Shown here: piece by piece, positions 45,181 through 54,169 of the stretch
Layout: the number at the start of each line of letters is the position of its first letter
Numbering within the stretch: the first letter of the stretch is position 1
NCBI GenBank assembly: GCA_964036045.1
Contig: OZ038378.1
Coordinates: 163,739,311 to 163,803,310, forward strand
Reading direction: 5' to 3'
DNA: 64,000 bases
Source: Eutreptiella sp. 'Long Island Sound 2002'
Taxonomy: Eukaryota; Euglenozoa; Euglenophyceae; Eutreptiales; Eutreptiaceae
The notes under the pieces: generated by a model
What the model saw: only the letters and a program-made list of their open reading frames with translations
What the model was told of the DNA's origin: nothing
Database searches by the model: none
Made by a program: the position numbers and the translations under genes

Positions 45181-47024
45181 CGAGAGCGACCGATTTGGCA
45201 TTGAAAAACGTATTACAACCCACTTTTTTGACAGACGGCGTCGATTTTGTGCTCAGTTTGTGGTATGGGGCTGAGACAAGGTTTGTTCGTGGTGTATAGT
45301 GCACGGCCATGACTCAAGGTGTGATCTAAGCTCAAAACCTATCGACCAGAAATTCTTCAAATTAGCATCATCAGCGAGAGCGACCGATTTGGCATTGAAA
45401 AACATATTACAACCCATCCTTTTGATAGATTGCGCCCATTTTGTGCTCAGTTTGTGGTATGGGGCCGAGACAAGGTTTGTTCGTGGTGTATAGTGCATGG
45501 CCATGACTCAAGGTGTGATCTAAGCTCAAAACCTATGGACCAGAAATTCTGCAAATTAGCATCATCAGCGAGAGCGACCGATTTGGCATTGAAAAACATA
45601 TTACAACCCATCCTTTTGATTGATTGCGCCCATTTTGTGCTCAGTTTGTGGTATGGGCCCGAGACAAGGTTTGTTCGTGGTGTATAGTGCATGGCCATGG
45701 CTCAAGGTGTGATCTAAGCTCAAAACCTATCAACCAGAAGTTCTTCAAATTAGCATCATCAGCGAGAGCGACCGATTTGGCATTGAAAAACATATTACAA
45801 CCCATCCTTTTGATAGATTGCGCCCATTTTGTGCTCAGTTTGTGGTATGGGGCCGAGACAAGGTTTGTTCGTGGTGTATAGTGCATGGCCATGACTCAAG
45901 GTGTGATCTAAGCTCAAAACCTATCGACCAGAAATTCTTCAAATTAGCATCATCAGCGAGAGCGACCGATTTGGCATTGAAAAACATATTACAACCCATC
46001 CTTTTGATGGATTGCGCCCATTTTGTGCTCAGTTTGTGGTATGGGGCTGAGACAAGATGTGATCGTGGTGTATAGTGCATGGCCATGACTCAAGGTGTGA
46101 TCTAAGCTCAAAACCTATCAACCAGAAAATTTTCAACTTAGCATCATCAGCGAGAGCGACCGATTTGGCATTGAAAAACATATTACAACCCATCCTTTTG
46201 ATAGATTGCGCCCATTTTGTGCTCAGTTTGTGGTATGGGGCCGAGACAAGGTTTGTTTGTGGTGTATGGTGCATGGCCATGACTCAAGGTGTGATCTAAG
46301 CTCAAAACCTATGGACCAGAAATTCTGCAAATTAGCATCATCAGCAAGAGCGACCGATTTGGCATTGAAAAACATATTACAACCCATCCTTTTGATAGAT
46401 TGCGCCCATTTTGTGCTCAGTTTGTGGTATGGGCCCGAGACAAGGTTTGTTCGTGGTGTATAGTGCATGGCCATGGCTCAAGGTGTGATCTACGCTCAAA
46501 ACCTATCAACCAGAAATTCTTCAAATTAGCATCATCAGCGAGAGCAACCGATTTGGCATTGAAAAACATATTACAACCCATCCTTTTCATAGATTGCGCC
46601 CATTTTTTGCTTAGTTTGTGGTATGGGGCCGAGACAAGGTTTGTTCGTGGTGTATAGTGCATGGCCATGACTCAAGGTGTGATCTAAGCTCAAAACCTAT
46701 CGACCAGAAATTCTTCAAATTAGCATCATCAGCGAGAGCGACCGATTTGGCATTGAAAAACATATTACAACCCATCCTTTTCATAGATTGCGCCCATTTT
46801 TTGCTTAGTTTGTGGTATGGGGCCGAGACAAGGTTTGTTCGTGGTGTATAGGGCATGGCCATGACTCAAGGTGTGATCTAAGCTCAAAACCTATCGACTA
46901 GAAATTCTTCAAATTAGCATCATCAGCGAGAGCGACCGATTTGGCATTGAAAAACATATTACAACCCATCCTTTTGATAGATTGCGCCCATTTTGTGCTC
47001 AGTTTGTGGTATGGGGCCGAGACA

Positions 47025-47045
47025 AGGTTTGAGGTTTGAGGTTTG
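47025..47045. repeat. Junction repeat (AGGTTTG)x3 between satellite and GC-rich element
   Basis: The last satellite monomer is intact up to GACAAGGTTTG (ending 47031). Instead of continuing with TTCGTGG, the sequence adds two more AGGTTTG copies and then ATTTTGCGGG. The first copy is satellite sequence, so the tail looks templated by the target. On the minus strand this reads as a (CAAACCT)n tail after CCCGCAAAAT, a plausible 3' end for the minus-strand retroelement. It is not a telomere repeat type known to me. Confidence 0.7.
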
Positions 47046-49103
47046 ATTTTGCGGGTACTAGACGCCTTTCGGCCCCGGGGGGCCACCTCGTCGGGCCAGG
47101 TGATATCCTCCCCACCGGGTCCTAGTGGGGGGCCCTCCAAGACGCACCTCCTGCCTGGTGGCGGAGTCCCCCGGGTTCACAGAGCTCGGAGCCCCGTCCT
47201 TCGCCGGCGTCCCCGTTTCGCCACTCCCCGGTCAGTGCATCAATTTGCAGCCGTGGCTGCGGGCGCTTACCCACTGCGTCGCCCCCCTAATGCGTGGTCG
47301 CCCGGGGCGCCAGCGCCGCCGGGCCCGTGCTACTGGCTTGTCGCCAGTGGGACCCCCTTGGGCTGGCGCGGAGGCTGCCTAGCCTAGGGGTTGGGGCGTG
47401 GCGCTGTGCGCCACTACTGCCTTGGCGGGCGCAGTGCCCCGTCTGTGTGTGCGCGGCGCTCGCGGCCGGTTCGGGGGGGTTCGGGCCGGCACCTGGCGTC
47501 GGGTCTCTTTCGTTTCCCCCTCCCCGCCCCGCGTGTTCCGCGCTGCGTGTGGCGGGCCGTCCGGTCCGGGTGTCCCTTACCCTCGCTCGCTGGTACGCCA
47601 TTCCATGCGGTCTGTGCGTTCCGCGCGCTCGGTCCGGTTGCCCTTCCGGTAGTCCCCGCGTGTCCCTTTCGTGTGTGTGCGCTCGCGCTCTCGCGGTGTC
47701 CGCTCCTTCCCCCGCTGGGTGGTGTGGCGCGCGCATCTCGCGTGGTCCCGGCACTGGGCGCTGGTAGGGCCGTTCCACGTGGTCCGTGCCCCTCCGCGTG
47801 TCCTGCCCCGGTCCCTTGCTCCGTCTGGCGTGCTTGGGGGGGGGGGCGGTCCGGTCCCGGTTCCCCCCTACTTGGCTTGGGGTTGTGGGGGCGGCGGTAG
47901 GGCGTCCCCGGGGGGGTGCCTTCGACCGATGCGTGGGGCGTCTGGGGTCTTGCGCTCCTCCTCCCCCGACTGCCCGACCACTGGGTGGGCTGTCAGGGTC
48001 CGCGTTGTGGGCGCGGGCGTGCGGGTGTGGGGGCCCTGCTCTGTCCCTGTGGGGGCTGCGCGCCGCGGGGCGGGTCCATGGCGTTCTTATGCTGGGGAGC
48101 GGGCTGGGGGGGGGGGGGGCGTGCGCCGTTTCCTCCGGCTGTGCGGCCGGGGCGGGGCCCATAGGGCGGGGGGTCGCTCTGCCTCGTTCCGTCCCTCTGC
48201 CTTCCCTGGGCAGGCAACAAAGCGGGCGTCACTGGTGTTGTGCTGTCCATGGGGGGCGTGGCCCCCCATACCACTCCGGTTCGTGCTCACCCGGCTTCTC
48301 TGGGTACGATCTGTGCGGCGTCCCGGTGCGCAGGCGTGGGCCCGCTTGTTCTTCGCGGCCCCCATGTGAGCCGGCGGCCCGGGCGGGGGGGCGGGTCACA
48401 CTCCGGCTCCCCTCTCGGGCGGGGGGGGGCCATCCCCTTTGCCTGGGAGGGTGGGGGCCGGGGCCCCCGCGGCTGGCGGGCTGGTGGGGGGGCGGGGGGG
48501 GGGGTGTCGCGCCGCGGCCTCCCTGCTCTCGCTCCGGGCGGCGGCCTGCGGTACTTCTTTCTGGCCCTCTCCGTGTCGCCGGCGCGCTCCCTTCCGGCGC
48601 GCGCGTGCGGTCGGGGCTGAAGTGCCGCCCCGGGGTGGGGGGGGGTGAGGGGCGGCCCGTGGACCGCCACCCTGGGGGCCCCAGCTGACCTGAACCCCCC
48701 CTCTGTCACCTCGGAGTGGGCTGTGGTTACGGGAGGGTCATGTGGGGCGCGGCCTCCGTCCCGTTCCGTTGTGCGCGTTGCTCCTGCACGCCGTTGTGGG
48801 TTCGCGGGAGCAGGCCCAGCCGCCGTTGCCCTTACCGCGTCGCCGTTCCTCCTGAGGGGGGGGGTGCCCCCCCGGCCCTGGGGGGGCGGAGGGCTCCCGA
48901 GCTGAGGTGGGTGCGGGGGGGGGGTGGGGGGGGGCGCCCCCCCGCCCGCTCTCGGGCCTGTGTGGGAGGGGGGGGGGGAGGGGGGGCGCACGATGGATGT
49001 GTGCTGGGGTTGCGTGGCTGAAACCCAAAGGCTTTGCAAAACCCTGGGTGCACGGGCTGCCACTGGGTATGGGTGAGTGGTCCAGGGGGATTATGGCAGC
49101 GAT
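47046..49103. other. GC-rich low-complexity region, no recognised gene
   Basis: About 2 kb of very GC-rich DNA with poly-G tracts of 8-12. Frames of 250-300 codons are open on both strands (for example 47786-48688 plus, 47287-48162 minus), but they encode Gly/Pro/Arg/Ala-rich strings with no domain, and stop codons are rare in any frame at this composition. The best guess is the 3' untranslated part of the minus-strand retroelement, because it leads into the CAAACCT tail; a separate element is possible. Confidence 0.5.
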
Positions 49104-49123
49104 AAAAAAAAAAAAAAAAAAAA
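49104..49123 (+). repeat. Poly(A) tract of 20
   Basis: Twenty consecutive A residues follow GGCAGCGAT. A run of this length in otherwise GC-rich DNA suggests a retroposed plus-strand 3' tail, opposite to the neighbouring retroelement, or a poly(T) inside that element. No target-site duplication could be identified by eye. Confidence 0.85.
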
Positions 49124-50014
49124 GCCAGGTCGGGGGCCAGTGAGTGTGTTCCTCAGGGTCAATTAAGTGTAAGGAAGAAGCATGGGTATCTCACAGGGCT
49201 AGCATGGGTCAGGGGGGCCAGAGTGGCAATCCAGAGTCTCCTGTCTTATCCAGGGTGGGTGGTGTGGGAGTGTGTGCCATAAAAGCTGAGTGAGGGGGCT
49301 GGGGAGGCGGGGGGTTTTCGCTTGACGCCATGGTGTGATGATCTTGTCTGCAGCTGGCGGCGCCTACTGGCCGATCGCCATTCGCCGCCCTTCCCTTGGA
49401 ACCTTCCCCTCCATAGGCGGTGGTGCCCATCAGCTTCTCACCACCCTTTGACCTTCCTCTTCCTCCTTGCCGTAACCTTCCCTCTCCCCTCCCCTTTCCC
49501 TTCCCTTGGCCTTTCCCTCTGTAGGCCACCGTGCCCATCGGCCTCACCACACTCCTTCCCTTCCCTTTCCCTTGGTCGGTTGTGCCAACAGACCAAGGGG
49601 GGGGGGGGGCTGGAGTGGGGGGGGCCCTTTGGTCCCCTGGCGATGCCTCCTGTCGGCTGGGGGGGGGGGGGCGGCATGGCAGTCCTGGCCCCGGGGGCCA
49701 GCCATCGGCCGAGGGGTCGCGCCCTTTCCCCGCCCCCCTCTACCGAGAGCCGGATTCTCGCGCAGGCCCTCGCTGGGGCCCCTCATCCCCCGGCCGTTGT
49801 CGCGCGGCGCCGGCCGGTCGGGGGTGGCCGTGAGGGTTAGTGGTCAGTGGTTAGCGGGCTGCGGGGCAGCAGGTTCCCCCCCGCGCTCGTTGTCTCCGCA
49901 CTCCCTCCCGCGGGAGGTGGCGCGCCCTCTTGCGTCGTGCCGTACCGTGGGGGGGGCGTGGGCCGGGGGGACCAGCCCCCCCCCCCAGCTCTCCCGTACC
50001 CGCCGTTTGGGCCT
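49124..50014. other. Non-coding stretch with pyrimidine-rich tract
   Basis: I find no convincing gene. Positions 49378-49575 are strongly CT-rich on the plus strand and contain an imperfect internal repeat (GGTGGTGCCCATC near 49419 and CCACCGTGCCCATCG near 49526). Poly-G runs occur at about 49600 and 49660. Short frames encode only low-complexity Gly/Pro/Ser strings. Confidence 0.5.
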
Positions 50015-52090
50015 TCACCTGCGCCGCCGCTTATGTGGGGGCTGGGGCTGCGGCGGCGGCGGGTTGTGTCGGCGGTAGCGCCAGTGGGCGAGGGCGCTGC
50101 GCAAAGCCCGGGGGAGCCATTTGTTGGCGTCCGCATCCGTGATGCGGAGCACCGCTCCCCCTTCCAGGAAGGCCGGCCACGTCGGCTCCCTGTCGGGCCA
50201 CGCCGCCCGGATCACTGACCTGAGGACCCTCTCATGGTCCTCTGGGGCTGCCCACCCCCCCGGGGGTACCTCTCGGTTTCCTCTGTCCCTCCGGAGGAGC
50301 ACGGCATCGAAGGGCCGGTTCCTCGACCTCCTGGAGGTCCCCTGGTTGGCCCAGCACAACCACCCGTACACCTCCCCCACCAGGGGGAGGGTCTCCTCCC
50401 CCAGAGGGTCCGGGACCGCGCCCCAGTCCCGGTCCCATGGCCGGCCCTCCTCCGCCCCCCGTGCCGGCCCCCGTCGCTGCCCCTGCGCCTGCGGCGCCGA
50501 TGCCGCGCCCCGTCCCCCCTCCGCCGAGGCCATCCGCGCCGGCTCCGCCCTCGGCGCGGGGGGGGCGTGATGGTGCTGGTGTCGAGGGGGTTGGGGGGGG
50601 ACGAGCTCGCCGGCGTCAGGGTCGATGTTGTAGAGGTGGTGGTGGTGGTGGTGGTGGTGGTGGTGGGTGTGGTGTGCCGGCATCTGTTGGATGCCGGGGG
50701 GGATGCACCTCACCGGCTCCACGTCCGGCTGCGGGGGCGCCCCGCCCTCTGCCCCCCTCCCTTCGCCCCGTCCTCCCCCCTGGGCTCCCATGCCCCGTCC
50801 CGCCTGTCCCTTGGGGCCCGCGGCGCCCTTGCCCTTGCCCTTGGGCCCCTTTCCAGCCCCCTGCCCGTGTTGCGGGTCCCTCCTCCCGTCCCCCACGCCC
50901 TGGCCCGCTCGCTCTCCCACCTCCCCTCGCCCTGCCCCCTGCACCTGAGCTCCCTGCCCGCGCCCCTGCGCGCCCTTCCCGTGCCCTGGCCCCTTCCCGG
51001 CCCCCTGCTCCCCCCCGCTGCTGCGCCCTTCCTGGACCACTCGCCGGGCGTCCTGCTGCCTTTGCAGCTGCGGCAGCGTGACGCCCGGCGGCGAGCGCTC
51101 GCGCGTCGGGGGGCGGACGTGCCGCTCCCGCCCCGGGGGGAAGGGCTTGGGGGGGAACGGCTTGGGGGGGCTGGTGCGGGTGTGGGTGGGGTTGGCGTGG
51201 GCGCGGTACTTCGCGCTCTCCCTGCCCACTGCTGCTGCTGCGGCGGCCGCCGGCGAGGCGTTCGCGGCCCGTGCGGGGTTCTTCCCCCACTTGCGCGGCG
51301 TGCTGGGGGCCGCGGCGTGGCCGGCCGAGGCGGTGTCGCGGCCCGCCGGGGTCGCGGCCGCAGCCCCTCGCGCGCCCTCCTCGCTCTCCTTCGCTGCCGT
51401 GGCGGCCGCTGAAGAGGCGCCAGTGGCCGCGGTCGCAACCCCTCGCACGCCCTCCTCGTTCTCCTCTGCTGCCGCGGCGGCCGCCGGCGGGGCGCCCGCG
51501 GCCCGTGCGGGGTCCGTCCCCCGCGTTCCCAGCGTGCTGGAGGTCGCTGCCGCAGCCCCTCGCGCGCCCTCCCCGCTCTCCTTCGCTGCCGCGGCGGCCG
51601 CCGACGAGGCGCCCGTGGCCCGTGCGGTTGCAACCCCTCGCGCGCCCTTCTTGCTCTCCTCTGCGGCTGCGCCGGCCCTCCGCGATGCGCCTGGTTCCTG
51701 CGCCGGGGCCGCTCCCCGTGTCGGCGGCGTGCCGGGGGCCGCGGTCGGGGCCGCGGCGTGGCTCGCCGCGGTCTCCACTTCCTGCGCGTCAGGGCGGGGC
51801 GGGGCGGCGGGGCTGGCTGCTTGGGCGGCGGGGGCGGCCGTCCCAGCTGCTGCAGGCTCCCGGGCCGGCGGCGGCGGCCCGACCAGCACCGCCGCCTCCG
51901 CCAGCCTCCGCTCCTCGCGCTCCGCGAGGGTCTCCCCCGTCCACTCCGCGGAGGAGACGGGGGAGCGGGAGCGGGACCGGCGGTGGTGGCGGTCGTCCCG
52001 CTGGAGGGACCCATCGGAGTCTGCCATCACTGTTACCCTGGTAGGCATGCGTGGTGGCAGGCGCGCCCTTCCCACTACCTCCTGGTGCAT
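50015..52090 (-). CDS. 691-aa low-complexity protein (SR-like, Ala-rich, poly-His)
   Basis: I do not recognise this protein. The start ATG (52088-52090) overlaps the stop of the upstream frame as TGATG, which favours this start over later Met15 or Met22. Residues about 31-47 are Arg/Ser-rich. Residues about 60-300 are Ala-rich with imperfect repeats built on a GASSAAA, KES-EGARGAAAAT theme. A KPFPP-KPFPP motif, a Gly/Gln/Lys-rich stretch and a run of about ten His (residues 475-486) follow. The last 130 residues look like a folded domain with conserved-looking Trp (GWLCWANQG, LAHWRYRRH) and end in a basic tail. A nucleic-acid-binding or ORF1-like role is conceivable from the basic and SR-like parts, but that is inference. 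An overlapping plus-strand frame at 50234-51412 is taken as its shadow. The frame is intact. Confidence 0.6.
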   Translation of the reverse strand: MHQEVVGRARLPPRMPTRVTVMADSDGSLQRDDRHHRRSRSRSPVSSAEWTGETLAEREERRLAEAAVLVGPPPPAREPAAAGTAAPAAQAASPAAPPRPDAQEVETAASHAAAPTAAPGTPPTRGAAPAQEPGASRRAGAAAEESKKGARGVATARATGASSAAAAAAKESGEGARGAAAATSSTLGTRGTDPARAAGAPPAAAAAAEENEEGVRGVATAATGASSAAATAAKESEEGARGAAAATPAGRDTASAGHAAAPSTPRKWGKNPARAANASPAAAAAAAVGRESAKYRAHANPTHTRTSPPKPFPPKPFPPGRERHVRPPTRERSPPGVTLPQLQRQQDARRVVQEGRSSGGEQGAGKGPGHGKGAQGRGQGAQVQGAGRGEVGERAGQGVGDGRRDPQHGQGAGKGPKGKGKGAAGPKGQAGRGMGAQGGGRGEGRGAEGGAPPQPDVEPVRCIPPGIQQMPAHHTHHHHHHHHHHLYNIDPDAGELVPPQPPRHQHHHAPPAPRAEPARMASAEGGRGAASAPQAQGQRRGPARGAEEGRPWDRDWGAVPDPLGEETLPLVGEVYGWLCWANQGTSRRSRNRPFDAVLLRRDRGNREVPPGGWAAPEDHERVLRSVIRAAWPDREPTWPAFLEGGAVLRITDADANKWLPRALRSALAHWRYRRHNPPPPQPQPPHKRRRR
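50635..50667. repeat. (GGT)n trinucleotide repeat encoding poly-His
   Basis: About eleven GGT units on the plus strand read as CAC on the minus strand and encode the poly-His run of the 691-aa protein. The tract is likely length-variable between copies. Confidence 0.85.
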
Positions 52091-53322
52091 CAGTGCCGTG
52101 CCGTGGGCAGTGCCGTATGGTGCTCTGCGGGGGGGAGGGGGGAAGGGGGTGGGGGGCCGGCTGTGGCGTCAGCCCCGCGCGGCCGGGGGCCTGCGGCCAT
52201 CCACCGGCATTGGGAGGGGAGGCGGGGGAGCCACGCGGCCCACGCGTTGCACCACAGCTCCCAGTCTGGGGCGGGGCCCAGGGCCCTGGGCCCCCGGGGG
52301 TCGTCGAGCGGTGTCGGGGGCAGCCGCACCAGGTGGACCCCCGTAACGGCGGTGACCTCCTGTGTTCGCAGGAAGGTGTGTACTCCGTCCCGCGCCGCGG
52401 GCGCCGGGAGGGGGGGGCGGGGTACGGGTGTTGCCCCATAGAGGTGGGTGGGGCTGATCCCCAGGATCTGCCCCGGGTCCCCGCGGGTCGTGACGACGAG
52501 GAGGAGCAGGGGGGTGCCAGGGCACTCCTGCCAGAGGACCTGCCCCCTGTGCTGGGCACCCCTGGTCCTGGAGAGGGGGGGGGACAGGTCTGGGTTAGCC
52601 CAGCCGCGGGGCGCGTGCGTCGCCGGCGGGAGGGCGGGGCACCAAGTGGGCTCCCTGGGGAACGCCTCGTAGACGACGGCGTACGGGGGGGTAGGCCTGG
52701 TGCCGTCGTACACCCGGTTGGTCGGGCGGGGGCGGGCGGACGCCTCGTCCGCGCCTTCCACGAACACCGTGACCTCGCCCACCTCCAGGTCCTCGTCCGG
52801 CGGGTGTAGAAGGTGGAGCGCCGCATCCAGCTCGGACACTCCTCCCGGGTACGTGGCCCGCGCCTGGTTCAGGTACGGGGCCGCGTCCCCGGGGTAGCGC
52901 ATCCTGAGGGCGTGCAGCAGGGCCGGGGCGCTACTGCGGAGGGACATGGCAGACCCTGCTCCCGTCAGCCGCAGGGTGTCCCCCATGGACAGGGGCCGGC
53001 GCGACCGATTGGACTCGCGCCACTCCATCCAGTGCCCGTAGAGGGCCGCCTCCAGGCTGATGAGCCCCGGCCGGACGGCGTTCACGATCCGGTGCATTGC
53101 CGGGAGTAGCGTAGGGGCCCCCGCTCCGTTCAGGGCGCGGACGGCCGGGAGGGCGGTCTCGTTGAGAAAAGCCCTCGCACTGCCCTCCAGGTCACACCGT
53201 GCGGCAGCGTGCGCTTCGTGTGCCTCCGCCACCGCGTCCGCCACCAGGCCCCGGACGGCCGCCTCCTGCGCTCTGCGGCGGGCCCTGGTGTGCCCCGGCC
53301 CATCCCCCCGTCGGCGTGGCAT
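52090..53322 (-). CDS. 410-aa protein of unknown function between pol and the 691-aa frame
   Basis: I do not recognise a family. The frame starts with ATG at 53322, 39 nt after the stop of the pol frame, and its TGA shares one base with the ATG of the next frame. The N-terminus is basic (MPRRRGDG, RARRRAQ), followed by a helical-looking, Ala-rich segment to about residue 150 and a more mixed segment with Trp/Pro-rich stretches (WELWCNAWAAWLPRL near residue 355). There is no signal peptide, clear transmembrane segment or zinc knuckle. Mixed composition with spaced aromatic residues, unlike the low-complexity neighbouring frames, supports real coding. The intact frame beside a frameshifted pol suggests the insertion is not old. 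Confidence 0.6.
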   Translation of the reverse strand: MPRRRGDGPGHTRARRRAQEAAVRGLVADAVAEAHEAHAAARCDLEGSARAFLNETALPAVRALNGAGAPTLLPAMHRIVNAVRPGLISLEAALYGHWMEWRESNRSRRPLSMGDTLRLTGAGSAMSLRSSAPALLHALRMRYPGDAAPYLNQARATYPGGVSELDAALHLLHPPDEDLEVGEVTVFVEGADEASARPRPTNRVYDGTRPTPPYAVVYEAFPREPTWCPALPPATHAPRGWANPDLSPPLSRTRGAQHRGQVLWQECPGTPLLLLVVTTRGDPGQILGISPTHLYGATPVPRPPLPAPAARDGVHTFLRTQEVTAVTGVHLVRLPPTPLDDPRGPRALGPAPDWELWCNAWAAWLPRLPSQCRWMAAGPRPRGADATAGPPPPSPLPPAEHHTALPTARH

Positions 53323-53361
53323 GGTGCTGCGGGCTCTGCAAAGGGCGGCGGCGGGTGGGGG

Positions 53362-53869
53362 TTAGGGGGCAAACACGTGCGACAGGTGCGCAACGGATGT
53401 GGGGTCCCGCAGGTGCACGTGGATCCACAGAAGGGCAGCGCCCGCGGGGCCCGCTTGTTCGTGCGAGGGGGTGTGTGCCCCCTCGATGCGCCGGCGCAAG
53501 GCCTCCTCCTCTGTGCGCCTGCGCGGGCCTGCGGGAGGTTCGGGCCAGGGGCACGCGGCTACCTGGGCGCACCGCGCGCACCTGTTGGCGCCTGTCGACG
53601 CTGCGGAGGACACCGTGGCACATTCTCCGCAGAGTCGGCAGGTGTGTGGGAGGTGGAAGGGCGGCGACCAAGGGTCGAGATGGCGGAGCCAGAGGTTGTC
53701 CCACCTCTGTCGGAGGGGGTCCCGGATCACCAGCAGGCGGGCGCGGACGCGGCGCCGGTAGTCCTTGCCAAGCGTCTTCCGCTGGACCTCCTGCCACGTG
53801 TCGTCGGGGAGGATCCCGTGGTCGCCGAAGGCGGCGATGACGTCCTCCCACGCCGGGCGTGCTGCCCCT
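53362..53869 (-). pseudogene. Pol C-terminal end with Cys cluster
   Basis: After G8 at 53870-53877 the frame continues to the stop at 53362. The segment contains AWEDVIAAFGDHGILPDDTW, a basic helix-like stretch (KTLGKDYRRRVRARLLVIR) and a Cys cluster C-x2-C-x2-C then C-x2-C (CRLCGEC ... CARC, plus-strand positions about 53575-53645), which could bind zinc. This is a second possible zinc-binding element about 500 codons after the CCHC finger. The function is unknown. Confidence 0.5.
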
Positions 53870-54169
53870 GGGGGGGGCTCGCCATGTACACGTGGCGCCC
53901 GGTGAGGTGGGGCGTCAGCGCATCCCATTGGCACCCGTTCGCTGTGTCTCTGTGGAGGAGGGCCAGCAGGGTGCCGTCCGCGACTGCCTCCCACCCCACT
54001 CGCAGCCCTTCGCAGCCGTCTAGCTCCTGGCGCAGCGCGGCTGCAATGCCGGTGGGGAGCATGAGGAGCAAGGGCCCCTGGGTGTCGCCCAGCCGGGACA
54101 GGGCGTCGTCATATACCGGCCCCCCAGCTTTGAAGTGCGCCACGGTGAGTTGGGTGGCCCCGTCCTCCG
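53727..54169 (-). pseudogene. Pol C-terminal extension, segment 3
   Basis: After G7 at 54170-54176 a third frame gives mixed-composition protein (VYDDALSRLGDTQGPLLLML, ELDGCEGLRVGWEAV, HLTGRHVYMASPP). The useful part ends at G8 53870-53877; codons down to 53727 are low-complexity. No family recognised. Confidence 0.45.

Larger units (their letters stand above)
1..47031. repeat. 194-bp head-to-tail satellite array (~242 monomers)
   Basis: The same block recurs without interruption from the first base to 47031. Most monomers are 194 bp; some are 192 bp (GT lost in the CAGTTTGTGGTATGG segment), 191 bp (near 22347 and 24472) or 193 bp. All monomers have the same orientation. Recurrent variants include GTGATCTAAGC versus GTGAACAAAGC, ATCGACCAG versus ATCAACCAG, and runs of T replacing CCATCCTTTTGATAG. 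Each monomer carries a perfect 10-bp palindrome, CATGGCCATG. Because 194 is not a multiple of three, similar 64-85 codon frames reopen on both strands in every monomer; they overlap, end at the same periodic stops and carry scattered changes, so they are not annotated as genes. The array begins mid-monomer, so it extends beyond the left edge. No unrelated insertion is seen inside it. A centromeric or heterochromatic role is possible but not shown by sequence alone. Confidence 0.97.

Noticed and set aside
1-47031. Hundreds of 64-213 codon open frames on both strands
   Set aside because: They recur at the monomer period, overlap one another on both strands, share the same stop positions and vary like non-coding repeats. 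They are by-products of the satellite.
1-47031. CRISPR-like regular repeats
   Set aside because: The 194-bp units abut with no unique spacers, and no cas-like genes exist; this is satellite DNA.
1-47031. Hammerhead ribozyme in the monomer (minus-strand CTGATGATG followed by GAAGAA)
   Set aside because: The sequence between CTGATGA and GAA (TGCTAATTT) cannot form stem II, and no matching stem III is evident.
1-47031. CENP-B box or RNA polymerase III promoter boxes in the monomer
   Set aside because: TTCGTGGTG does not extend to the CENP-B consensus, and no GGTTCGANNCC-type B box is present.
47025-47045. Telomere repeat
   Set aside because: Only three AGGTTTG copies, the first of which is satellite sequence; the motif is not a known telomere repeat.
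47294-49021. Plus-strand genes of 100-300 codons in the GC-rich region
   Set aside because: All are Gly/Pro/Arg/Ala-rich low-complexity strings in several overlapping frames; stop codons are rare because of composition.
49378-49575. Promoter or splice polypyrimidine tract of a host gene
   Set aside because: CT-rich, but no exon or transcription start can be tied to it from the sequence.
50234-51412. 392-codon plus-strand frame
   Set aside because: It lies opposite the 691-codon minus frame, is Pro/Leu/Ala-rich, and fits a shadow of that gene.
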